From: an uncultured Coriobacteriaceae bacterium
GTDB lineage: Bacteria; Actinomycetota; Coriobacteriia; Coriobacteriales; Eggerthellaceae
Assembly (NCBI GenBank): GCA_900552585.1
Contig: USAB01000012.1
Span: forward strand, 1-28,939
DNA: 28,939 nucleotides
Direction: 5' to 3'
Shown: positions 1-7,527 of the stretch, piece after piece
Layout of the letters: every line of letters begins with the position of its first letter
Numbering within the stretch: position 1 is the first letter of the stretch
Position numbers and translations under genes: made by a program
The notes under the pieces: generated by a model
What the model saw: the letters and a program-made list of their open reading frames with translations, nothing else
What the model was told of the DNA's origin: nothing
The model's database searches: none

Positions 1-1
1 G

Positions 2-1027
2 GAAGAGGCGGGCGTGAACATCGTGGACTGCTGGATGGCCGATCCGGAGATCCGCCGTCGGCTGGGCCAGGCGCTGGCCCCGCATCGCGATAGCTGGATC
101 ATCCAGGGGCACATCGGTTCCACGTGGCAGAACGGGCAATATGTCCGCACGCGGGATATGCGCCAGGTTATCCCCGCGTTCGAAGACGAATTGCGTCTGC
201 TGCAAACGGACCATTTCGAGCTGGGTATGATCCACTACGTGGATGCCGTGGATGAGTTCCAGCAGATCATGGACGGCCCGTTCTACGAGTACGTGCGAAC
301 ACTGAAGCAGGCGGGTACTATTCGGCATGTGGGCCTGTCCACGCATAATCCGCATGTGGCGCTTGTCGCCGCCGAGACGGGCGTTGTCGAGATGATGATG
401 CTGTCCATCAACCCGGCGTTCGATACCATGCCAGCGTCCGACGATATCAACGCGCTGTTCGGCGACTTGCATGAAGGCGGCGAGGGTATCGACCCGGTGC
501 GCGAGCGCCTGTATGCAACATGCGAGGAGCGCGGCATCGGCATCACGGTCATGAAACCGTATGCGGGCGGCCGCCTGCTGGATGCGGACAAGTCGCCGTT
601 CGGCAAGGCACTGACGCCGGTCCAATGCATCCACTACTGCCTCACACGGCCTGCGGTGACCAGTGTGCTTGCAGGCGTGAAGGACGTTGCCCAGGCGCAG
701 GCTGCGCTTGCATATGCGGACGCCACGGACGATCAGAAGAACTACGGCCCGGTATTGGCGCAGGCGCCCGTGCATTCCTATTACGGCCAGTGCATTTATT
801 GCGGGCACTGCCAACCGTGCACCGAGGGCATCGAAATCGCCACGGTGAACAAGTTCGCCGACTTGGCGAAGATGCAGGAGGCGGTTCCCGAATCCGTCCG
901 TCAGCATTACCTGGCTCTGGAAGCGAACGCCTCGGACTGTATCGCGTGCGGCACGTGCGAGCCGAACTGCCCGTTCGGCGTACCCATTGTGCAGCGCATG
1001 CAGGAGACAGCCGAGCTATTTGCGTAG
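2..1027 (+). CDS. Aldo/keto reductase with C-terminal 2x[4Fe-4S] ferredoxin domain (5' truncated)
   Basis: The frame is open from base 2, and the residues ahead of the first possible GTG (position 14) already read as AKR sequence (EEAGVNIVDCW), so the true start lies upstream of the window. The TIM-barrel part keeps the IHYVDA strand and a GLSTHNP strand typical of this family. The C-terminus carries two cysteine clusters, CIYCGHCQPC (about 791-820) and CIACGTCEPNC (about 938-970), which should bind two [4Fe-4S] centres. It is probably a cytoplasmic NAD(P)H- or ferredoxin-linked oxidoreductase with unknown substrate. The usual AKR tetrad looks altered: after the Asp of NIVDC the Tyr position reads Asp, and the Lys strand reads IIQGHIG. 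From memory this same motif recurs in a ferredoxin-type AKR subfamily, so it may be a subfamily trait and not damage. The family call is firm; the function is not known. Confidence 0.9.
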   Translation, partial: EEAGVNIVDCWMADPEIRRRLGQALAPHRDSWIIQGHIGSTWQNGQYVRTRDMRQVIPAFEDELRLLQTDHFELGMIHYVDAVDEFQQIMDGPFYEYVRTLKQAGTIRHVGLSTHNPHVALVAAETGVVEMMMLSINPAFDTMPASDDINALFGDLHEGGEGIDPVRERLYATCEERGIGITVMKPYAGGRLLDADKSPFGKALTPVQCIHYCLTRPAVTSVLAGVKDVAQAQAALAYADATDDQKNYGPVLAQAPVHSYYGQCIYCGHCQPCTEGIEIATVNKFADLAKMQEAVPESVRQHYLALEANASDCIACGTCEPNCPFGVPIVQRMQETAELFA

Positions 1028-1121
1028 ACGGGCACGCGCGCAGCTTGCCGCCGACGCTGCAGCCGGGGTGGCGATGCATACTTGGCGGGCGGTAATTCGG
1101 ACGATTGCGAAAACAGGCACC

Positions 1122-1158
1122 TTGACACGCGCAATAATGATTTTATAAAATAATATTT
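1122..1158 (+). promoter_or_regulatory. Promoter and candidate OhrR operator of the GPx-OhrR operon
   Basis: A consensus -35 TTGACA (1122-1127) is followed after 16 nt by TATAAA (1144-1149), or after 18 nt by TAAAAT. Over the -10 lies a perfect 12-nt palindrome, ATTTTATAAAAT (1140-1151), which extends imperfectly to about 1133-1158. It is a strikingly AT-rich island in GC-rich DNA, some 40 nt upstream of the peroxidase start. An AT-rich palindrome over the -10 fits autorepression by the OhrR-type protein encoded downstream. The operator role is inferred. Confidence 0.6.
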
Positions 1159-1193
1159 AACACAATATAAGAGTCCCATGAGCGGAGGACGAC

Positions 1194-1739
1194 ATGAGCA
1201 CGTTTTACGACTATTCCGTGACGAAGCGCGATGGTTCGGAATTGCCTATGAGCGATTTTCGGGGGAAGGTGGTGCTGGTGGTGAACACGGCTACCGGTTG
1301 CGGCTTCACGCCCCAGTACGAAGACCTGGAAAGCATGTACGAGGAGCTGCACGACCAGGGGCTTGAGATTCTGGACATCCCGTGCAACCAGTTCGCCGGG
1401 CAGACGCCGGGCACGGATGACGAGGTGCACGAGTTCTGCACGCTGAAGTACGACACGCAGTTTGACCAGATGAAGAAGAGCGATGTGAACGGCGAAGACG
1501 CGTTGGGCCTGTACAAGTTCCTGAAGAGCCAGAAGACGTTCGAAGGCTTCGGCAAGGGCCCGAAGGCCCTGGCCATGAGCGCCCTGCTGAAGACCATCGA
1601 CTCCGATTACAAGCACAACGCCGAGATCAAGTGGAACTTCACGAAGTTCCTGGTAGATCGCGAGGGAAACGTCGTCGCTCGTTTCGAGCCCACGGCCAGC
1701 ATGGATTCCGTGCGCAACGCAGTCAAGGACGTGCTGTAA
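1194..1739 (+). CDS. Glutathione peroxidase family (thiol peroxidase)
   Basis: This 181-residue protein has the GPx thioredoxin-fold landmarks. The peroxidatic site is NTATGCGFTPQY with Cys36, the second motif is PCNQFAGQTPG with Gln70, and the C-terminal KWNFTKFLVDREG strand carries the site Trp/Asn. The peroxidatic residue is Cys (TGC) and not selenocysteine. Bacterial GPx enzymes of this size usually reduce H2O2 or organic hydroperoxides with thioredoxin; Cys82 (HEFC) lies where a resolving cysteine could sit. The start is supported by a GGAGG-type ribosome-binding site (about 1183-1187). The gene is the first of a two-gene operon, overlapping the OhrR-like regulator by one base (TAATG). 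This suggests induction by organic hydroperoxides. Confidence 0.94.
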   Translation: MSTFYDYSVTKRDGSELPMSDFRGKVVLVVNTATGCGFTPQYEDLESMYEELHDQGLEILDIPCNQFAGQTPGTDDEVHEFCTLKYDTQFDQMKKSDVNGEDALGLYKFLKSQKTFEGFGKGPKALAMSALLKTIDSDYKHNAEIKWNFTKFLVDREGNVVARFEPTASMDSVRNAVKDVL

Positions 1740-2185
1740 TGGCGCAGCGGAGCGCATACGATTCCGACGAGGCGCTGAAGCTGGAGAACCAGCTATGCTT
1801 CCCCCTGTACGCTGCATCGCGGAAAATCGTGAGCGCATACACGCCGTACCTGAAGCCGCTGGGCATCACCTATACGCAGTACATCACATTCATGGTGCTC
1901 TGGGAAGAAGACGGGCTGTTCGTGGGAGATATCTGCGCACGGCTGCACTTGGATAACGGCACGTTGACGCCGCTGCTGAAGAAGATGGAGAAGCAGGGGT
2001 TCGTGGTCCGTAGGCGCGACAAGACCGATGAGCGCAAGGTGCGTGTGTTCCTAACGGACGAGGGCCGAGCCATGAAGGAACGCGTACACGATATTCCGCG
2101 GAAGGTCGGCAGCTGCGTGGATCTTGATACGGAAGAGGCGCGCACATTGTACCGGCTCCTGTACAAGCTGTTGGACGAAGCGTAG
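1739..2185 (+). CDS. ohrR: OhrR-type MarR family repressor (organic hydroperoxide sensor)
   Basis: The ATG at 1739 overlaps the TAA of the peroxidase gene, giving 148 residues, the usual length of OhrR. A longer in-frame extension upstream would lie inside the peroxidase gene and is rejected. The N-terminus reads LENQLCFPLYAASR, almost the same as the segment around the reactive Cys15 of Bacillus subtilis OhrR; here the Cys is residue 20. Tyrosines that hydrogen-bond to that Cys in OhrR are also present (SAYTPYL, GITYTQY). The winged helix follows (LDNGTLTPLLKKMEKQGFVVRR, then a DERKVRVFLT wing). The protein should bind DNA until oxidised by a peroxide. Two further cysteines (GDICAR, GSCVD) could make it a two-Cys type. 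Its likely target is its own promoter at 1122-1158. Confidence 0.9.
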   Translation: MAQRSAYDSDEALKLENQLCFPLYAASRKIVSAYTPYLKPLGITYTQYITFMVLWEEDGLFVGDICARLHLDNGTLTPLLKKMEKQGFVVRRRDKTDERKVRVFLTDEGRAMKERVHDIPRKVGSCVDLDTEEARTLYRLLYKLLDEA

Positions 2186-2262
2186 CCGAAACGGGGTTCG
2201 GCACAGCCGCTTCGCCGCAACGCCGATGCGCGGTATGTCCGTTGTACCGGGCGCGAACAGGA

Positions 2263-2292
2263 AGAAGGCACCGTCTCTGCACGGTGCCTTCT
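2263..2292. terminator. Bidirectional hairpin between convergent genes
   Basis: A perfect 12-bp stem, AGAAGGCACCGT / ACGGTGCCTTCT, closes a 6-nt loop in the space between the convergent ohrR and aldo/keto reductase genes. The T-run is weak on the plus side; on the minus side the stem is followed by a pyrimidine-rich TCTTCCTG. It probably terminates both units. Confidence 0.65.
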
Positions 2293-2371
2293 GGCGTTTA
2301 CGGGATGTTCTGCGCCGCCCTTCCGGAGTGCGGCGCGCGGGCGCAGGCGTCTTGTTAGGCTTCGCGGCGCC

Positions 2372-3511
2372 TTACTGCTCCACCGTTTCGGCGAATTCTG
2401 CCAGGAACTCGGAGATGGGCAGGTCCTGCGGGCAGACCTCGCGGCAGGAATCGCAGGCGATGCATGCGCTGGGACGCTTGTCTTCCGGCAGCGCGGCAAC
2501 GGCCATGGGCGCGATGAATCCCTGGCTGGGGTCCTTCGTCAGATGCTCGTTGTACAAGCCAATGAGGTAGGGAATGTCCAGGCCCACGGGGCAGTGGCTC
2601 ACGCAATAGTGGCATGCCGTGCAGGGAAGGCCCTTCTCATGCGCCATCAGGTCGGCCACCTGTGCAAGCACGCCGTTCTCGGCTTCCGTCAGCGGCTTGC
2701 GCTCGGCGAACAGGTCGATGTTCTGCTGTAACTGCTCCAGCGTGGAGCTGCCCAGCAGCACCACGGAGACGCCATCGATGCCCTGCAGCCAGCGCAGCGC
2801 CCATTCCACGTTCGAGCGGGCCGGATTTGCGGCCTGCAGTTTCTCGCGGTATTCGTCTTTCAGGTTCACCAGGTAGCCGCCGCGCAGCGGTTCCATGACC
2901 ACGATGGGGATATTCCGCTCGTTCAGGTATTCCACCTTCGCCTTCGCATCCTGGAACGACCAGTCGAAGTAATTCAGCTCCACCTGGCAGAATTCCATGA
3001 TGTCGCCGAATTTGTCCATGAAGCGCTTGAAGACGTCGAAGTTCCCGTGGACGGAGAAGCCCAGGTGCTTGATGCGGCCCTGCGCCTTCTGCTCTTGGAA
3101 GTACGCCACGGTGTGATACGTGTCCTCAGCCATATACTGCTCGATGTTCGTTTCGCAGATGTTGTGCAGCAGGTAGTAGTCGAAATACTCAACCTGGCAC
3201 TTCTCCAGCTGCTTCTCGAAGATTTGCTGATGCTTGCCGAAGTTCGAGACATCGTAACTGGGGAATTTCGTTGCCAGATAGAACGAATCGCGCGGATGCG
3301 CCGCCAGCGCGCGGCCGACCACGAGCTCGGAGTTGCCGCCGTGATAGCCCCAGGCCGTATCGAAGTAGTTCACGCCGTGGTCGAAGGCGTAATCGATCAT
3401 CTCCTTTGCGGTCGGCTCGTCGATATCGGCATCGCCGCCGGTAACGGGAAACCTCATGCAGCCCATGCCCATCATTGACACGTTGTTGCCTAGGAAATCG
3501 CTGTAGATCAT
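2372..3511 (-). CDS. Aldo/keto reductase with C-terminal 2x[4Fe-4S] ferredoxin domain
   Basis: This complete 379-residue protein has an AKR TIM barrel over residues 1-280. The classic tetrad is intact: Asp51 and Tyr56 (YFDTAWGYHGG), Lys82 (LATKFP) and His116 (YLLHN). The ferredoxin-like tail binds two clusters through C297/C300/C303/C307 and C350/C353/C356/C360. Such proteins act in the cytoplasm of anaerobes and probably pass electrons between NAD(P)H and a carbonyl or quinone-like substrate; the substrate is unknown. The start follows an AAAGAGAG ribosome-binding site. A TetR regulator lies 231 nt upstream on the same strand, and the gap holds two palindromes and a possible promoter. Unlike the truncated paralogue at the window's left edge, this copy keeps all catalytic residues. 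Confidence 0.92.
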   Translation of the reverse strand: MIYSDFLGNNVSMMGMGCMRFPVTGGDADIDEPTAKEMIDYAFDHGVNYFDTAWGYHGGNSELVVGRALAAHPRDSFYLATKFPSYDVSNFGKHQQIFEKQLEKCQVEYFDYYLLHNICETNIEQYMAEDTYHTVAYFQEQKAQGRIKHLGFSVHGNFDVFKRFMDKFGDIMEFCQVELNYFDWSFQDAKAKVEYLNERNIPIVVMEPLRGGYLVNLKDEYREKLQAANPARSNVEWALRWLQGIDGVSVVLLGSSTLEQLQQNIDLFAERKPLTEAENGVLAQVADLMAHEKGLPCTACHYCVSHCPVGLDIPYLIGLYNEHLTKDPSQGFIAPMAVAALPEDKRPSACIACDSCREVCPQDLPISEFLAEFAETVEQ

Positions 3512-3571
3512 GTTGTCTCTCTTTCGGATTGTCTCGCGGAAAAGCTAGCAGTCTGAATGCGTAAAGAGTGC

Positions 3572-3646
3572 AGATGCGCATCTGAACGCCTGCAATCAGT
3601 ATAGCCGATCGCAGGCGGGTGTCCCGTTATAAATGACGCAGTGTCA
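3572..3646 (-). promoter_or_regulatory. Promoter region with palindromes upstream of the aldo/keto reductase
   Basis: A perfect 14-nt palindrome CAGATGCGCATCTG (3572-3585) lies about 60 nt upstream of the reductase start. Reading the minus strand, a TATACT -10-like box lies just upstream of it (about 3598-3604), with a weak GGGACA -35 16 nt further on. This puts the palindrome at or just after the transcription start, a typical repressor site. A second inverted repeat, TGAC-N5-GTCA, lies at about 3634-3646. The TetR protein encoded upstream is the obvious candidate binder. All of this is inference. Confidence 0.4.
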
Positions 3647-3742
3647 GCAATCAGCATGAAGCGTACGCATGTGACAACGGCCGGCTCTCGCATGAAGTTC
3701 GTCGAGATACGCACGGCTACGGCTGCAGTCGCAGCGGGTACG

Positions 3743-4288
3743 TTACGCTTCCGTCACCCAGTAATACTTCAGCGACTCCGGCATCATTTGGAAAAGCGCA
3801 TCGGCCGCCTGGTCTGCGGAAAGCGGATAGCGTCCCAGCACCCAGTTCTTGTACATATAGCTGATGCCGTAGCAGAACACGTCCAGCTGCAGGTCCTCTT
3901 GCTCCGTCAGTCCCTCGCCGTTGCGGTTCGCCTTCGTGATGTCCTCGACAATCTGCTTCGAATACTGATAGATGTAATACTCGAAGGAGTTCACGCCGCT
4001 TGTGCGGAAGGCGCCTTTGATCTCGGCGAGTTCCATGCGACCGGCGTTGTACAGATGAAGATACAAGTCGCGATAGGACGTGCAGTCGTCCAGCCGAATC
4101 ATCCGGTCAAGCAGATCCGCATAGTTGCTGTTCATAACGTCGTATTTGTCCTTGAAGTAGCGGTAGAACGTGGCCCGACTGACTCCGGCGGCCTGTGTGA
4201 TGTCATCCACCGATATGTCCTCGAACGGCGTGGCGGCAATGAGTGCGTCGAATGCCTGGATGATGGCTCTTCTCGTTTGCGGTACCAT
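3743..4288 (-). CDS. TetR/AcrR family transcriptional regulator
   Basis: This 181-residue protein has a canonical TetR helix-turn-helix near residues 25-52 (ISVDDITQAAGVSRATFYRYF), then an all-helical ligand-binding half rich in aromatic residues (FEYYIYQY, YMYKNW). The start is set by a strong GGAGGAG ribosome-binding site. It lies 118 nt downstream of the SMR exporter gene and 231 nt upstream of the aldo/keto reductase, all on the minus strand. It could therefore control the exporter, the reductase, or both. The C-terminal half is the TetR_C type seen in many Firmicutes and actinobacterial regulators; the ligand cannot be predicted. Confidence 0.92.
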   Translation of the reverse strand: MVPQTRRAIIQAFDALIAATPFEDISVDDITQAAGVSRATFYRYFKDKYDVMNSNYADLLDRMIRLDDCTSYRDLYLHLYNAGRMELAEIKGAFRTSGVNSFEYYIYQYSKQIVEDITKANRNGEGLTEQEDLQLDVFCYGISYMYKNWVLGRYPLSADQAADALFQMMPESLKYYWVTEA

Positions 4289-4406
4289 GGGCGCTCCTCC
4301 GCTCTTTCTGCATGAATGCGTTTCCCTGCGCCATCATAGCGAGGTTGCGTTGTGCCTTGCCTTGGAAGATGCGGTGAAACGAACGTATTTGCCGGAATCG
4401 GGGAAT

Positions 4407-4724
4407 CTATTCCGCAAGCAGGCGCAGTCCCACGATGCCCGTTGCAATCAGGATGATGCATATGACCTGGGCAGGCGATATCGCCTCGTTGAACAGGAAT
4501 ACGCTCAAAATGCTGGTGCCCACGATGCCGATGCCCGTCCAGATGGTATATGCCGTGCCCAGCGGCAGGTTCTTCAAGGCAAGTGCCAAGAATATCATGC
4601 TCAAAACCAAACCGATGATGGTGATGGCTGTCGGGCCCGTTTTCGAGAAGCCCTCCGAGGCCTTCATGGCTGTTGCCCACGTGACTTCCGATGCTCCAGC
4701 AAGAAGAAGGAATACCCATTCCAT
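4407..4724 (-). CDS. SMR family exporter, Gdx/SugE-like (guanidinium or quaternary ammonium)
   Basis: The ATG at 4724 gives 105 residues, the standard SMR length. A longer frame back to 4889 would run over the promoter of the divergent SPFH gene and is not believed. Four hydrophobic helices are visible. The essential glutamate is Glu13, in ASEVTWA. This EVxWA signature and the later GTAYTIWTGIGIVGT match SugE/Gdx rather than EmrE, so proton-coupled guanidinium export is the best guess, with quaternary ammonium export as the alternative. SMR proteins work as antiparallel dimers in the inner membrane. An AAAGG-type site precedes the start. A TetR gene follows on the same strand. I did not recognise a guanidine riboswitch in the 127 nt upstream. 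Confidence 0.88.
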   Translation of the reverse strand: MEWVFLLLAGASEVTWATAMKASEGFSKTGPTAITIIGLVLSMIFLALALKNLPLGTAYTIWTGIGIVGTSILSVFLFNEAISPAQVICIILIATGIVGLRLLAE

Positions 4725-4798
4725 ACAGTGCGCCGCCTTTCCGTGGCTTGCGGCCGGCACGCCGGGCAAGCGCGTACGGATGGCTTCGCGAATGCCGA

Positions 4799-4804
4799 TA
4801 TAAT
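4799..4804 (+). promoter_or_regulatory. -10 box of the SPFH gene promoter
   Basis: A perfect TATAAT stands 47 nt upstream of the SPFH start in GC-rich surroundings. No good -35 hexamer was found at 16-18 nt. Confidence 0.5.
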
Positions 4805-4851
4805 GGACGGTAGGGACAGGGAGAACGAGACAGGGAGAGAGGGAGGACGCC

Positions 4852-5751
4852 ATGCTTATTGTATTGCTTATCATCGTTGCGGTCGTCATCGCGATGGGTG
4901 TCTACATCGTGCCCCAGCAGAAATCCGTCGTTATCGAGCGGTTGGGCAAGTTCAACCGCATCACGGGACCGGGTATCCATCTGCTGATTCCGCTGGTAGA
5001 GCGCAAGGCCGCCACGCTTTCCATGAAGACGGACCGCCTCAGCTTCAATCTGGATGCGAAGACGGCCGACAATGTGACCATCGTGCTGGAGGTGTCCGCG
5101 CAATACCATGTGGACTACGACAACGGTTCCGGCACGCCGGAAACGTCCGGCGTGTACCGCGCGTTCTACATGTTGGCCGAGCCCATTGCGCAGATGCAGG
5201 ATTACCTGTCCGATGCGCTGCGCTCGTCCATTCCGTCGTACACGTTGGACGACGTGTTCAGCAAGAAGGACGATATCGCCCGCGACGTGAATGCGAACGT
5301 TGCGGAGACCATGCGCGGATACGGTTGGGTGCTGGTATCGACGCTGATCACGGGCATCAACCTGCCGGAATCCGTGGAGACGTCCATGAACGACATCAAC
5401 GCGGCACAGCGTCAGCGCGAAGCGGCGCAGGCACTTGCGGATGCCGACAAAATTAAGCGCGTGACCAGCGCGCAAGCTGAAGCGGAGGCCATGGAGAAGA
5501 CCGGTCGCGGCATTGCCGCACAGCGCATTGCCATCGCGCAGGGCATCAAGGATTCGCTGGAGACCATCAAGGAGTCCGGCGTGTCGGAGGGCGAGGCGAA
5601 CGAGCTGTTCCTGTTCACGCAATGGACGGAGATGATGGATTCCTTCGCGAAATCCGGCCAGAGCTCCACGGTCGTGCTGCCGTCGGACTTCAATGAGTCG
5701 CGCTCCATGTTCGAGCAGATGCTGGCTGTGAAGAAGACGGACGCGAAATAG
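4852..5751 (+). CDS. SPFH/band-7 domain membrane protein (stomatin-like)
   Basis: This 299-residue protein has an N-terminal membrane anchor (residues 2-17) followed at once by the SPFH entry motif VPQQKSVVIERLGKF and GPGIHLLIPLVER. The SPFH domain runs to about residue 185. An Ala/Glu/Gln-rich coiled coil follows (AAQRQREAAQALADADKIKR, then AQAEAEAMEKTGRG), as in stomatin and slipin proteins, which assemble into membrane microdomain rings. The start is supported by a GGGAGG ribosome-binding site. No NfeD-type partner gene is adjacent; the gene stands alone between a divergent SMR gene and a strong terminator. It probably organises membrane proteins or their proteolysis; no specific client is indicated. 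Confidence 0.9.
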   Translation: MLIVLLIIVAVVIAMGVYIVPQQKSVVIERLGKFNRITGPGIHLLIPLVERKAATLSMKTDRLSFNLDAKTADNVTIVLEVSAQYHVDYDNGSGTPETSGVYRAFYMLAEPIAQMQDYLSDALRSSIPSYTLDDVFSKKDDIARDVNANVAETMRGYGWVLVSTLITGINLPESVETSMNDINAAQRQREAAQALADADKIKRVTSAQAEAEAMEKTGRGIAAQRIAIAQGIKDSLETIKESGVSEGEANELFLFTQWTEMMDSFAKSGQSSTVVLPSDFNESRSMFEQMLAVKKTDAK

Positions 5752-5771
5752 CCGCGAATGTCACGAAGGGG

Positions 5772-5814
5772 AACGGCCCCGCACCCGGGCGAGATGCCCG
5801 GGTGCGGGGCCGTT
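5772..5814. terminator. Strong bidirectional rho-independent terminator
   Basis: A perfect 19-bp GC-rich stem (5772-5790 with 5796-5814) closes a GAGAT loop. It starts with AAC and ends with GTTTTCGTTT, so it has an A-run on one side and a T-run on the other. It sits between the convergent SPFH and APC permease genes and should serve both. Confidence 0.93.
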
Positions 5815-5842
5815 TTCGTTTCGCAGGGGACGGGTTGCGGCG

Positions 5843-7345
5843 CTATACCACGAGGTACGGGAACGCGAACAACACCACTGCCACGACGCAGGCAATGCCC
5901 ACGACAATCTTCCAGATGCGGTATTCGCGGTCCATCTTCGCGCGCTCTTCGGCATCCGGTTCGTCATCGGCTCCGGAGGCAGCCAGATCCAGCGTGAATT
6001 CGCCCTGCACGCCGTACACCTTGCGGCAGATGGCGTATACCACCAGCGCCAGGATGCACCAGATGACGCCCGTCGTAAACGCATCCGGCTCCAGCTGCGT
6101 CATCATCAGCACGTAGATGATGGCGCTCACGGGCGCGCCGATGCGGATGCCGGGCGCCTTGTACGCGCGCTTCATCTGCGGGAAGCGCTCGCGCAGGCAC
6201 AGCGCCGCGATAATGCCGATAACGTAGTAGAACAGGTCCGCAAACAGCGACAGGTTCGCAATGTAATCCAGCGAGTTCGTCAGGATCAGGATGATGCTGA
6301 GCGTGCCCAGCGTGAGCACGGCGATGTACGGCGTGCTGAAGCGCTTGCTGGTCCGGGCGAAGAATTTCGGCACGGCGCCGTCGCGTGCCATGACGAACAG
6401 GTAGCGGCCCGTGGTTGCCACGGAGGCGTTCAGCGTGGAGAAGTCACCGCCGAATGCGATGCCGATGCACAGCAGGATCAGCGGGAACCCCATGATGCCG
6501 GCCGATATCATGGCCTCCGCGAACGGGGCGTCGGCATCCGAGAGCATGCTCATGGAATCCAGCGGCGTGATGCCCACCAGGAACCATTGGAACAGCGCAT
6601 TCACGGCGAACACGACGAACGGCGTCAGGAACATGGCGCGCGGGACGTTGATGTGGGGATACTTGATTTCTTCGCCCATGGAGACGGCGGATTCGAAACC
6701 GGCGAAGCACCACCAGATCATGCACATGGCGGCGAAGAACGTCAGCGGCGTCGTGTTGCTGATGAAGTCGGGCGTCGTGATGAACGTGGGAAGGTTCACA
6801 TTCGGGACCATGGTCAGGAACCAGATGAGGGCAACGCCCCAGAAGAAGAACATCGCCGCATTCTGCACGCGGCCCGAAACCTCTACGCCGAATACGTTCA
6901 CCAGCGTGAAGCCGGCCACCATGAGCGCGGCAAGTGAAGCGTCCGGTATGGGCAACGCGATGCCTACCGCCAGGAAGATGGTCTTGAAGTAATAGCTGAA
7001 TGCCAGCGCCTCGCCGCCGGTTACGGATACGAGCGAGATGATGAAGCTCCAACCGGCCAATACGCCCGCCCAGCGTCCGATGCCCATGGACGCGAATTGG
7101 TACGTGCCGCCGGCGTACGGTAGCTCGGCGCCCATCTCCGCATACAGCAGGGATGGGTAGATGCTCACGGCAAGCGCGAGCAGGGTGGCGAAGATGACGA
7201 ACGGCCCCAAATCGCCCACGACGTTCGAACCCGTGGTGAACAGGCCGACGCCGATAACGGATCCGGCGGCGATGGTCACCGCCTCGCGCATGCCGAATTT
7301 GCGTTTCAGCTGACCTATCTGCGGGGTCACTGCGATATCTGCCAT
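5843..7345 (-). CDS. APC family amino acid permease
   Basis: This 500-residue polytopic membrane protein has the APC signature in helix 1 (AGSVIGVGLFTTGSNVVG), the helix 2-3 region YAEMGAELPYAGGTYQF, and the helix 6 region WWCFAGFESAVSMGEE. About 12-14 helices are visible, with the final one at the extreme C-terminus after a charged, acidic cytoplasmic stretch (GADDEPDAEERAKMD). The family takes up amino acids or amines by proton symport or exchange; the substrate cannot be read from sequence. The start follows a GAGAGGAA site. The gene is monocistronic, with a repeat-rich leader and promoter region upstream (7391-7484). Confidence 0.92.
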   Translation of the reverse strand: MADIAVTPQIGQLKRKFGMREAVTIAAGSVIGVGLFTTGSNVVGDLGPFVIFATLLALAVSIYPSLLYAEMGAELPYAGGTYQFASMGIGRWAGVLAGWSFIISLVSVTGGEALAFSYYFKTIFLAVGIALPIPDASLAALMVAGFTLVNVFGVEVSGRVQNAAMFFFWGVALIWFLTMVPNVNLPTFITTPDFISNTTPLTFFAAMCMIWWCFAGFESAVSMGEEIKYPHINVPRAMFLTPFVVFAVNALFQWFLVGITPLDSMSMLSDADAPFAEAMISAGIMGFPLILLCIGIAFGGDFSTLNASVATTGRYLFVMARDGAVPKFFARTSKRFSTPYIAVLTLGTLSIILILTNSLDYIANLSLFADLFYYVIGIIAALCLRERFPQMKRAYKAPGIRIGAPVSAIIYVLMMTQLEPDAFTTGVIWCILALVVYAICRKVYGVQGEFTLDLAASGADDEPDAEERAKMDREYRIWKIVVGIACVVAVVLFAFPYLVV

Positions 7346-7390
7346 ATCGGTTCCTCTCGTTTCACGTTCGTCCCCGCCGTCTGCGAGGAC

Positions 7391-7416
7391 GCTTTAGTAA
7401 TCTAAAGCGCTAAAGC
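7391..7416 (-). promoter_or_regulatory. CTAAAGC repeats: candidate operator of the APC permease
   Basis: GCTTTAG-TAAT-CTAAAGC is a perfect 7-bp inverted repeat (7391-7408), and a second CTAAAGC follows at once in direct orientation (to 7416). It lies 46-71 nt upstream of the permease start. A possible minus-strand -10, TACACT (7427-7432), lies just upstream, so the repeats would fall near the transcription start. The binding protein is unknown. Confidence 0.5.
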
Positions 7417-7439
7417 AACGCGTGAGAGTGTAGCGCATT

Positions 7440-7484
7440 CCCGCAGAGCGGGGAAGGATATTATGCAATTTCCCACTCTGCGGG
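7440..7484. terminator. Long hairpin downstream of hypA
   Basis: CCCGCAGAG (7440-7448) pairs with CTCTGCGGG (7476-7484), and an inner GGGAA/TTCCC pair continues the stem around an AT-rich loop. It is placed 44 nt after the hypA stop, where a terminator of the ferredoxin-hypA unit is expected. It has no clear minus-strand T-run, so a regulatory role for the nearby APC promoter remains possible. Confidence 0.45.
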
Positions 7485-7527
7485 TCGGTTTTCCGTGGCT
7501 CCTGCCGAATGGCTTTGGGCTTCGGCC

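Noticed and set aside
1194..1739. Selenocysteine glutathione peroxidase
   Set aside because: The peroxidatic codon is TGC (Cys36), not TGA.
4132..5622. A 496-codon minus-strand open frame
   Set aside because: It lies across the SPFH gene, the SMR gene and the start of the TetR gene, all of which have clear family motifs and ribosome-binding sites; it shows low-complexity, His/Arg-rich shadow composition.
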